Source: Bdellovibrio sp. (GTDB lineage: Bacteria > Bdellovibrionota > Bdellovibrionia > Bdellovibrionales > Bdellovibrionaceae). Taken from it: a DNA stretch of 5,560 bases. A program made the translations under genes and the position numbers. The stretch is from the NCBI GenBank assembly GCA_003176075.1, contig PSRN01000068.1, forward strand, positions 1-5,560. Direction: 5' to 3'. Of the stretch, positions 1-5,560 are shown in pieces. Below the pieces are notes generated by a model. The model was not told the DNA's origin, did not search any database, and saw only the letters and a list, made by a program, of their open reading frames with translations. The first letter of the stretch is position 1. Each line of letters starts with the position of its first letter.

Positions 1-2766
1 GAGCTGAAGAACACGATCAACGTCATGGTGGATCAGCTGAACTCGTTCGCTGCCGAGGTGACTCGGGTCGCGAAAGAGGTTGGAACTGAAGGAAAACTGG
101 GAGGCCAAGCTGACGTGAAAGGGGTCTCGGGGACATGGAAGGATCTAACGGATAACGTGAACTTCATGGCGTCCAATTTGACCAAGCAAGTGCGCGGTAT
201 CGTGAAGGTCGTGACGGCGGTCGCCAACGGTGATTTGAACCAGAAATTCGTCCTCGAAGCCAAAGGCGAAGTGGCGGCACTGGCGGAAACGATCAATGAT
301 ATGACGGATACACTCCGAACATTCGCCGACCAGGTCACGACGGTCGCGCGTGAGGTCGGCATAGAAGGAAAGCTGGGGGCGCAAGCGAAGGTTCCAGGTG
401 TTTCGGGAACGTGGAGGGATCTGACGGAAAATGTGAATTTCATGGCATCGAACCTGACGAAACAGGTGCGCGGCATTGTCAAAGTCGTGACCGCGGTTGC
501 CGATGGCGACTTGAATCAGAAGTTCGTTCTTGAAGCCAAGGGTGAGGTCGCGGCCCTTGCTGAAACAATTAATAATATGACTGACACTCTTCGAACGTTC
601 GCCGATCAAGTGACCTCGGTCGCTCGTGAGGTGGGTATCGAGGGAAAGCTCGGCGGACAGGCAAAGGTCCCAGGGGCCTCGGGAACTTGGAAAGACCTGA
701 CCGACAACGTCAACCAGCTTGCGGGTAATCTGACGGCGCAAGTCCGAGCCATCGCTGAAGTCTCAACTGCCGTGACAAAAGGGGACCTGACCCGATCCGT
801 GACGGTCGAAGCCCAAGGGGAGGTTGCGGCCCTGAAAGACAATATCAATCAAATGATCGGAAATTTAAAAGATACAACCTGGAAGAATACCGAGCAAGAC
901 TGGCTAAAAACCAACCTCGCGAAGTTCTCAGGCATGATGCAAGGTCAACGGAGCATCACTTCGGTCGCCCAGCTCATCATGTCCGAATTGAATCCACTGG
1001 TCGAGTCACGACTTGGAACATTCTATATCGCTGAAGGTGAAGGTGAAAATACGTCGCTTAGCTTGATCGCCAGTTATGCGTTTCGGGAGCGCAAGAACCT
1101 CGCCAATCGCTATAGTCTGAAAGAAGGATTGGTCGGTCAGTGTGCTTTTGAAAAGAAGACCATTCTTCTGACCAATCCCCCCGACAATTATATTCAGATC
1201 GAGTCGAGTTTGGGTGAAGGCACTCCCGTCAATATTATCGTCCTGCCGGTCCTGTTCGAGGGAGACCTCAAAGCCGTGATCGAACTCGCCAGCTTCAAGC
1301 CTTTTTCACAGAACTACTTGAACTTCCTGGCGCAGTTGATGGATTCAATCGGCGTGATCTTGAACATGATCTCAAGTTCAATGCGCACGGAAGAACTGCT
1401 GAAGGAACTCAAGAAGTCAAACGCCGAGCTCGAAGCGCAAGCCAAAGAACTCGAGGACAAAGCGAAACTGCTCGAAGTCAAAAACCAGGAAGTCGAGCTG
1501 GCCTCTGGCAGCCTGGAAGAAAAGGCCGAGCAACTTTCGCTCATCTCAAAGTACAAGTCGGAGTTCTTGGCCAACATGTCGCACGAGCTGCGAACCCCGT
1601 TGAACAGTCTGCTTATTCTTTCGCAGTCACTGGTTGAGAACCGCGAGAAGAATCTCACCGCTGAACAGGTGAAGTACGCCACGACAATCCACTCCGCCGG
1701 ACAGGATCTTCTCGCGCTGATCAATGAAATTCTCGACCTGTCGAAAGTGGAGGCTGGCAAGATGCCGATCGATCCGAAGGGTGTTAAAGTCGCCCAGATC
1801 CGGGATTATCTGGATTCGACTTTCAAACCTGTTGCGGACCACAAGGACTTGGAGTTCAAGATCGAAATCCAAGACGGTGTTCCGGATGGCGTGTTCACCG
1901 ATGAGAATCGTTTGCAGCAGATTCTGAAAAATCTTCTGTCGAACGCGTTCAAGTTCACTGAAAAGGGTGGGGTGACTTTGACCATAGGACCGGCCAGCCG
2001 CGATCGACGTTTCGAAATGGAAACTCTCAACCAAGCGAAGAATGTCATCGCGCTCTCGGTTTCCGATACAGGAATTGGCATCCCGATGGAGAAGCAGAAA
2101 CTTATTTTCGAGGCGTTTCAGCAGGCTGACGGGACGATAAGCCGGAAATACGGCGGGACCGGGCTCGGCCTCACAATAAGTCGCGAGATTGCAAGACTCC
2201 TCGGTGGCATTATCGAAGTCGAGAGCACACCTGGTGTCGGAAGTGTCTTTACTCTTTACTTGCCTCAGAAGTATGTGAGCCAGGACATTCTGGCTCTGAC
2301 GGAACGTGAACCCGCAGTCGTAATTCCGCCGCTTCCAAAGGATGCCAATTTCACCGGATGCCGGGTGCTTGTCGTGGATGACGACATGAGAAATGTCTAT
2401 GCGATTACGAGCATACTGGAGTCCCACGGAATCATTGTCAGTTTTGCGGAAAACGGCAAGCAGGCCATTCGCTCGCTCAAGGAAAATCCCGCGGTGGATA
2501 TCGTCCTCATGGATACCATGATGCCTGAGATGGATGGTCTTGAGGCGATGCGGGCAATCCGCGCAATGAACGAGTTTCAAAACCTTCCGATCATTTCTCT
2601 GACGGCGAAGGCGATGAAGGGAGACCGCGAACGATGTCTTGCGGCCGGCGCTTCGGACTACATAACCAAACCAGTTGACCCGAATAACCTGTTATCACTC
2701 ATGTTTGTTTGGCTGAAAAAGTCCCCACAGCCCGCTCCAGATAGGAGTTTCGCGGAGGTCATATGA
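1..2766 (+). CDS. Hybrid histidine kinase, poly-HAMP/GAF/HisKA/HATPase/REC (5' end outside window)
   Basis: The frame is open from base 1, so the ATG at 25 is internal and the true start lies upstream. Domains in order: HAMP array in 92-residue units (bases 1 to about 880); GAF sensor domain (about 930-1360); charged coiled coil (about 1385-1560); HisKA with H-box SHELRTPL, phospho-accepting His at 1582-1584; HATPase_c with N-box Asn at 1942-1944, G1 box DTGIGIP at 2065-2085 and G2 box GGTGLGL at 2152-2172; REC with acidic pocket DDD at 2377-2385, phospho-accepting Asp at 2512-2514, Thr at 2602-2604 and Lys at 2668-2670. All key residues are intact, so autophosphorylation and His-to-Asp transfer are expected. 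The array resembles Nik1/Os-1 (group III) kinases and soluble bacterial relatives. No membrane segment is visible, but the missing N-terminus could hold one or a further sensor. The ligand of the GAF domain cannot be inferred. Only one C-terminal REC is present. The stop codon overlaps the next gene's start. Family assignment is firm; the signal sensed is unknown. Confidence 0.95.
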   Translation, partial: ELKNTINVMVDQLNSFAAEVTRVAKEVGTEGKLGGQADVKGVSGTWKDLTDNVNFMASNLTKQVRGIVKVVTAVANGDLNQKFVLEAKGEVAALAETINDMTDTLRTFADQVTTVAREVGIEGKLGAQAKVPGVSGTWRDLTENVNFMASNLTKQVRGIVKVVTAVADGDLNQKFVLEAKGEVAALAETINNMTDTLRTFADQVTSVAREVGIEGKLGGQAKVPGASGTWKDLTDNVNQLAGNLTAQVRAIAEVSTAVTKGDLTRSVTVEAQGEVAALKDNINQMIGNLKDTTWKNTEQDWLKTNLAKFSGMMQGQRSITSVAQLIMSELNPLVESRLGTFYIAEGEGENTSLSLIASYAFRERKNLANRYSLKEGLVGQCAFEKKTILLTNPPDNYIQIESSLGEGTPVNIIVLPVLFEGDLKAVIELASFKPFSQNYLNFLAQLMDSIGVILNMISSSMRTEELLKELKKSNAELEAQAKELEDKAKLLEVKNQEVELASGSLEEKAEQLSLISKYKSEFLANMSHELRTPLNSLLILSQSLVENREKNLTAEQVKYATTIHSAGQDLLALINEILDLSKVEAGKMPIDPKGVKVAQIRDYLDSTFKPVADHKDLEFKIEIQDGVPDGVFTDENRLQQILKNLLSNAFKFTEKGGVTLTIGPASRDRRFEMETLNQAKNVIALSVSDTGIGIPMEKQKLIFEAFQQADGTISRKYGGTGLGLTISREIARLLGGIIEVESTPGVGSVFTLYLPQKYVSQDILALTEREPAVVIPPLPKDANFTGCRVLVVDDDMRNVYAITSILESHGIIVSFAENGKQAIRSLKENPAVDIVLMDTMMPEMDGLEAMRAIRAMNEFQNLPIISLTAKAMKGDRERCLAAGASDYITKPVDPNNLLSLMFVWLKKSPQPAPDRSFAEVI
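160..435 (+). repeat. HAMP repeat unit, full copy A (92 codons)
   Basis: This is one full 276-base unit of the tandem array, phased here to begin at the NFMASNLT motif. It contains a canonical HAMP half (GDLNQKF, then GEVAALAETIN) and a second, divergent half (EGKLGAQAKVPGVSG, then WRDLTENV), about 46 residues each. Such two-HAMP units are typical of Nik1-like poly-HAMP kinases, where alternating units relay conformational change along a parallel dimer. The 53 codons before it (1-159) are the end of another unit, so the array continues out of the window. Copy boundaries are arbitrary in phase. Confidence 0.9.
436..711 (+). repeat. HAMP repeat unit, full copy B (92 codons)
   Basis: This is the second full unit, directly abutting copy A. 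By hand alignment the protein matches copy A at 85 of 92 positions. The seven replacements are N/D, D/N, T/S, A/G, V/A, R/K and E/D, nearly all conservative. At DNA level only 31 codons are identical, and 54 codon pairs differ synonymously. The duplication is therefore not recent at nucleotide level, although the protein is nearly unchanged. Confidence 0.9.
712..879 (+). repeat. Terminal, diverged HAMP unit joining the array to the GAF domain
   Basis: The last unit keeps the HAMP pattern (NLTAQVRAIAEV, then GDLTRSVTVEAQGEVAALKDNIN) but differs from copies A and B at many positions. It ends at NLKDTTWKNTEQDWLKTN, which leads into the GAF domain. A distinct final unit is usual in this family and probably reflects its contact with the downstream domain rather than decay. 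Confidence 0.8.
2754..2759 (+). promoter_or_regulatory. Ribosome binding site of the second kinase gene
   Basis: GGAGGT is close to the full anti-Shine-Dalgarno complement. It lies inside the last codons of the first kinase gene, four bases from GGAGG to the ATG at 2763. That spacing is slightly short but workable. With the ATGA stop/start overlap it supports 2763 as the true start and suggests translational coupling or reinitiation. Confidence 0.8.
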
Positions 2767-4817
2767 GATCAGAAGTCCCCGGGGATTCGGGACGGGATAA
2801 GGTTGACATACTGCTTGTCGACGATAGACCGGAAGGCCTTGTCACCATGGAGGCCGTGCTAAAGAACCCCGATTACAATCTGGTCAAAGCAGGGTCGGGA
2901 ACCGAGGCCTTGGGTTATATCCTCAGTCATGACTTTGCCGTTATTTTATTGGATGTTCAAATGCCCGGTATGGGTGGTTTTGAAACAGCCAAGCTCATCA
3001 AGCAAAGGGAACGCTCGAAACACATTCCAATTATTTTTGTCACCGCCATCAATAAGGCCGACCAGTTTGTTTCGGATGGTTATGCCGTTGGCGCGGTTGA
3101 TTATTTGTTCAAGCCGTTTGAGCCCTCGATTTTGGAATCGAAGGTTGCCGTTTTTGTCGATCTCTACCGCAAGAACCGCAAGATCTATCATCAGGCTGAG
3201 GTGTTGCGTGAGATGCAGGAGCGTGAAACCGCTCGAATTCTGGCCGAACTTGAAGTTGAGAGTCGCCGGCGTTACCAAAATTTGGCCGACGCCATTCCGC
3301 TCATTGTTTGGCGCGCCAATAGCGAAGGGATCATCGACTATTACAACCATTTCTTTCACTGCTATTCGGGATTAACGGCCGAGGAGTCGAGGACGAAGGG
3401 CTGGCGTTCGGTGGTTCATCAGGAGGATTGGCTCGCGCTCGAGGCGCTATGGGTAAATTCACTGAAGGCAGGGGGGGGATTTGAGTGTGAATGTCGAATT
3501 CGTCGCGGTCAGGATGGGGAATTTCATTGGCACCTTCTGAGAGTCAGTCCCGAAGTGGATACTTATTCGCACCTGACCAACTGGATCGGTACGGCCACGG
3601 ATATCCACGACCACAAGGTGATGTTGCAAAAGCTCACTCAAGCGAAGGAGCAGGCGGACGCAGCCAGTGAGGCAAAAACCCGGTTTTTGGCGAACATGAG
3701 TCATGAAATTCGCACACCCCTGGGAGCCCTGATGGGATTTGCGGAAATGATGTTGTCCCATGAGTTAAGCGAAAGTGAGAAAAAAGAATATGGGGCCGTC
3801 ATTCGACGCAACGGTGAGCAGCTTTCCAGAATTATTGACGAGATTTTAGATCTTTCAAGAGTGGAAGCAGGTAAGCTGAACCTCGAGCGAACGGAAGTTC
3901 AGTTGATTGATCTGCTGAATGATGTTCGATCAATGATGTCACTTGCGGCGCTCGAGAAAGGGCTGTACCTGAATTTCAGCGTGCAAGGCCGGATTCCAAC
4001 CCGAATCAGCACCGATCCTTTTCGACTCAAGCAAATCCTGATCAACGTTATAGGAAATGGCATTAAATTCAGCCCCAACGGGGGAGTCGATGTGAAAGTG
4101 AGCCTTCAACCAACGACCCCCAATCGCCATCAGCTCTCTATCTGTATCTCGGACACCGGTCCTGGATTGAGCGCTGAACAAATTCAAAAGCTGTTTCAGC
4201 CATTCAGTCAGGTTGATAGCTCAATGTCGAGAAAATTTGGCGGCACCGGCCTTGGCCTTGTTCTGGCGCGCCGATTTTCGAATGCTCTCGGGGGCGATGT
4301 CACGGTCCAGGAGAGTCCTCCCGGCCAAGGTTGTTGTTTCGTCGTGACTGTGGACCCTGGATCCCTTGAGAACGTTACCTTGGCAGACTCACTTGACGCG
4401 AACGTCTCGGAGTCCAGTCTTGCGCAGGGGCCGTCCGATCTCAAATCAAAAGCTCTGGAAGGAAAGAAGATACTTCTTGTCGAAGACTCCGCGGATAACC
4501 AAATTCTCGCTCAGCAATATCTTACGCGAGCGGGCGCCCGGGTAGACATTGCGAATGATGGTCAGGAGGCCATAGCGATCGTCGGTAAGATGGAATATGA
4601 TCTCGTCCTCATGGATATGCAAATGCCGGTGATGGACGGGTACACGGCGACCCGACAGCTGCGAAAATTGGGCTGCCGCACGCCCATTATCGCGCTGACG
4701 GCGCACGCCATGAAGGAAGATGTGCAAAAATGTTTGAATGCCGGATGCAATAGCTACCTCAGTAAACCGTACCGGCAAGATGGGCTCATCGCACTGATCC
4801 ACGAGCAGTGTGGATGA
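2763..4817 (+). CDS. Hybrid histidine kinase, REC/PAS/HisKA/HATPase/REC
   Basis: This is a complete 684-residue protein with no signal peptide or membrane segment, so it is likely cytoplasmic. REC1 (residues about 14-135) has the DD pair at 20-21, phospho-accepting Asp64, Thr94 and Lys117. A charged helix (about 140-170) leads to a PAS domain (about 171-285) of unknown ligand. HisKA carries the H-box SHEIRTPL with His314. HATPase_c has N-box Asn432, G1 box DTGPGLS starting at Asp464 and G2 box GGTGLGL at 4239-4259. REC2 (about 569-684) has the Glu-Asp pair at 4482-4487, Asp618, Thr646 and Lys668. All catalytic residues are present. The N-box reads GNGIKF, where NAIKF is more usual; Asn is kept, so activity is expected. 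The start is fixed by a strong ribosome site and the four-base overlap with the upstream kinase gene. REC1 could receive phosphate from that kinase and so control this one; this is inferred from gene order only. There is no HPt or DNA-binding domain. The protein ends at the normal end of the REC fold. Confidence 0.95.
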   Translation: MRSEVPGDSGRDKVDILLVDDRPEGLVTMEAVLKNPDYNLVKAGSGTEALGYILSHDFAVILLDVQMPGMGGFETAKLIKQRERSKHIPIIFVTAINKADQFVSDGYAVGAVDYLFKPFEPSILESKVAVFVDLYRKNRKIYHQAEVLREMQERETARILAELEVESRRRYQNLADAIPLIVWRANSEGIIDYYNHFFHCYSGLTAEESRTKGWRSVVHQEDWLALEALWVNSLKAGGGFECECRIRRGQDGEFHWHLLRVSPEVDTYSHLTNWIGTATDIHDHKVMLQKLTQAKEQADAASEAKTRFLANMSHEIRTPLGALMGFAEMMLSHELSESEKKEYGAVIRRNGEQLSRIIDEILDLSRVEAGKLNLERTEVQLIDLLNDVRSMMSLAALEKGLYLNFSVQGRIPTRISTDPFRLKQILINVIGNGIKFSPNGGVDVKVSLQPTTPNRHQLSICISDTGPGLSAEQIQKLFQPFSQVDSSMSRKFGGTGLGLVLARRFSNALGGDVTVQESPPGQGCCFVVTVDPGSLENVTLADSLDANVSESSLAQGPSDLKSKALEGKKILLVEDSADNQILAQQYLTRAGARVDIANDGQEAIAIVGKMEYDLVLMDMQMPVMDGYTATRQLRKLGCRTPIIALTAHAMKEDVQKCLNAGCNSYLSKPYRQDGLIALIHEQCG
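3471..3478 (+). repeat. Run of eight G inside the PAS-coding part
   Basis: Eight consecutive G residues follow GCA and encode Gly-Gly-Gly within the PAS domain of the second kinase. The reading frame is open as given. Gain or loss of one base would shift the frame and remove the kinase core and REC2, leaving a REC1 plus partial PAS fragment. Whether it actually varies cannot be judged from one sequence. Confidence 0.9.
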
Positions 4818-4864
4818 ATGCGCCGCGGATATTCTGGGGCGACTTCGCCAACACATTCCGCTTC
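4818..4864. other. Convergent intergenic gap without a canonical terminator
   Basis: These 47 bases separate the stop codons of the second kinase gene and the - strand gene. The only hairpins I see are short: GGCG-ACTT-CGCC at 4838-4849 and a five-pair stem TTCTC/GAGAA at 4862-4875 that crosses the - strand stop codon. Neither is followed by a T run on either strand, so no intrinsic terminator is called. Confidence 0.6.
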
Positions 4865-5416
4865 TCAAGGGAGAACAACATGCGCCCCGAAAAACTCCTT
4901 CAATTCCTGTTTGTTTAGAATTCTGTCGTTAAGAAGCCAAGAGGTTCTTTCAAAAAATTCCCTCTCCGCCAGCAAAGTCAAAATTTCCGCAGTCGTAATT
5001 CGACCATCCTCGATGGGCCCATGGGTTCCCATTGAATAATGCCAATCAGTCAGTTGACTGGGATTATATCCGTCTAAGTTGACCAGAAAGATCGGTCCAC
5101 CATACTTCTGGCAAAGTCTGCCAAAAATTCTGAAAAACATGCGATCATCTGCCTCCTCATTTCGATTTTCTTCCATACTAACAATATCTCGGTAAGTATA
5201 AACCGGAAGCCGAGTCGGCAGGCGCCGTGAATATTCAGTCTGGGGGTTGGAATCCTGATGGCCCCCATGAAATAATCCAAAGAGGAAATATCCAGCTTGA
5301 CCGCTCACCCGCGGGAGAACCAAAGGCTTCTCATTCACCTGCCCGCATCGAATCGCAGCTGCCGACAGACGCAGCGACAATGTGACTGAAACAACGACAA
5401 ATCTTAAAAATCGCAT
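4865..5416 (-). CDS. Hypothetical exported protein, 183 residues
   Basis: I do not recognise the family. The N-terminus looks like a signal peptide: basic MRFLR, then a hydrophobic stretch (residues 6-18, interrupted by Arg16), then SAAA with likely cleavage near residue 21. A lipobox is not apparent, since Arg precedes Cys24. The mature part has only two cysteines (24 and 102), which could pair in the periplasm. It also has a Gly/Phe-rich start (GYFLFGLFHGG), an acidic segment (MEENRNEEADD, 81-91), and an aromatic stretch with NLDGYNPS and DWHYSMGTHG (113-132). Its C-terminus is helical (EILTLLAEREFFERTSWLL, then KQELKEFF). This ordered composition, the length and the signal-like start argue for a real gene. 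No clear Shine-Dalgarno sequence precedes the ATG. A TATCAT box at 5424-5429 lies seven bases upstream without a matching -35. No alternative ATG, GTG or TTG start exists before the in-frame stop at 5480-5482. It converges on the kinase operon and has no evident functional link to it. Confidence 0.7.
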   Translation of the reverse strand: MRFLRFVVVSVTLSLRLSAAAIRCGQVNEKPLVLPRVSGQAGYFLFGLFHGGHQDSNPQTEYSRRLPTRLPVYTYRDIVSMEENRNEEADDRMFFRIFGRLCQKYGGPIFLVNLDGYNPSQLTDWHYSMGTHGPIEDGRITTAEILTLLAEREFFERTSWLLNDRILNKQELKEFFGAHVVLP

Positions 5417-5560
5417 TGGAGCGATGATATCACATGAGGTAACAGCATTCTGGATGTGGCGTTTGTTGAGGTAAAGTTTTCAAATAACAATCTTGAACTT
5501 TATAATCGACAGATCCTCTTAAATCCCCGTTACTGGCAACCAATAGACTTCTTGGGCAAG
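5417..5560. other. AT-rich right-edge region, probably intergenic or divergent promoter region
   Basis: The final 100 bases count about 37% GC, against roughly half in the kinase genes, which fits a non-coding or regulatory stretch. Three short frames touch the right edge. One on + runs 5438-5560, with a GTG at 5456. One on - ends with a stop at 5430-5432, and another on - ends with a stop at 5519-5521. None is long enough to be called a gene. A strong -10-like box lies on the + strand at 5501-5506. Confidence 0.5.
5477..5506 (+). promoter_or_regulatory. Candidate sigma-70-like promoter reading out of the window
   Basis: TATAAT at 5501-5506 is a perfect -10 consensus. TTTTCA at 5477-5482 matches TTGACA at four of six positions with an 18-base spacer. 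In an AT-rich stretch a chance match is likely, and no gene downstream is visible to support it. If real, it would drive a + strand gene beyond base 5560, divergent from the hypothetical exported protein. Confidence 0.25.

Noticed and set aside
25..27. ATG at 25 as the start of the first kinase
   Set aside because: The same frame is open to base 1, and the preceding codons (ELKNTINV) continue the HAMP repeat pattern, so this Met is internal.
33..848. Three - strand open frames opposite the HAMP array
   Set aside because: They are internally repetitive only because the + strand is repetitive, and they mirror the HAMP codons; there is no independent coding evidence.
1627..2580. Long open frame of 317 codons on the - strand opposite the kinase core of gene 1
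   Set aside because: It is antisense to conserved HisKA/HATPase/REC motifs that clearly code on the + strand. Its product has no recognisable domain, so it is a shadow of codon usage.
4056..4058. Degenerate ATP-binding site in the second kinase because of the unusual GNGIKF N-box
   Set aside because: The essential Asn and the G1 and G2 boxes are intact, so there is no reason to call the kinase inactive.
4838..4849. GGCG-ACTT-CGCC hairpin as a terminator
   Set aside because: The stem is only four pairs, with no T run downstream on either strand.
4862..4875. TTCTC-AAGG-GAGAA hairpin as a terminator
   Set aside because: It is a five-pair stem without a T tract, overlapping the end of the - strand coding sequence; this is easily chance.
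4798..4932. Helix-like frame after the second kinase (VDECAADILGRLRQHIPLL), possibly a frameshifted C-terminal extension
   Set aside because: REC2 already ends at the normal end of its fold in the original frame. There is no slippery sequence, and beyond 4865 the frame is antisense to another gene.
4818..5039. + strand frame of 73 codons starting just after the second kinase
   Set aside because: Most of it lies antisense to the exported-protein gene. Its product is Ser-rich and featureless, and there is no ribosome binding site.

Overview
This 5,560-base window carries a bacterial two-component signalling locus. Two large hybrid histidine kinases lie head to tail on the + strand and fill about 87% of the window. 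They are followed by a convergent gene on the - strand for a small, apparently exported protein that I do not recognise. Base composition is near 50% GC in the kinase genes and falls to about 37% in the last 100 bases. The protein families are widespread (proteobacteria, the former deltaproteobacteria and Bdellovibrio-like groups, cyanobacteria and others), so taxonomy cannot be fixed. A didermic bacterium with roughly 50% GC is a reasonable guess. There is no RNA gene, mobile element, CRISPR array or phage signature.

Region 1-2766 is the 3' part of a gene that starts left of the window. It encodes an array of HAMP units in 92-residue repeats, as in fungal Nik1/Os-1-type (group III) kinases and their bacterial relatives. 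The array is followed by a GAF domain, a coiled coil, a HisKA/HATPase kinase core and one receiver (REC) domain. No membrane segment is visible in this part.

Region 2763-4817 overlaps the first gene by four bases (ATGA) behind a strong Shine-Dalgarno motif, so the two are probably translationally coupled. It encodes a complete soluble hybrid kinase: REC, coiled coil, PAS, HisKA, HATPase, REC. All phosphorylation and ATP-binding residues expected for activity are present in both proteins. Neither visible part has a histidine phosphotransfer (HPt) domain or a DNA-binding output domain, so the signal probably leaves the pair through a separate protein. An attractive but unproven model is that the HAMP/GAF kinase passes phosphate to, or assembles with, the N-terminal receiver of its coupled neighbour.

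Region 4865-5416 (- strand) encodes a 183-residue protein with a signal-peptide-like N-terminus. It converges on the kinase operon across a 47-base gap that holds no canonical terminator. The last 144 bases (5417-5560) are AT-rich, probably intergenic, with short open frames reaching the right edge on both strands and a weak + strand promoter candidate.

I found no clearly new system. The most interesting direct observation is that two adjacent 92-codon HAMP repeats are 85/92 identical as protein, yet 54 of the 92 codon pairs differ synonymously.
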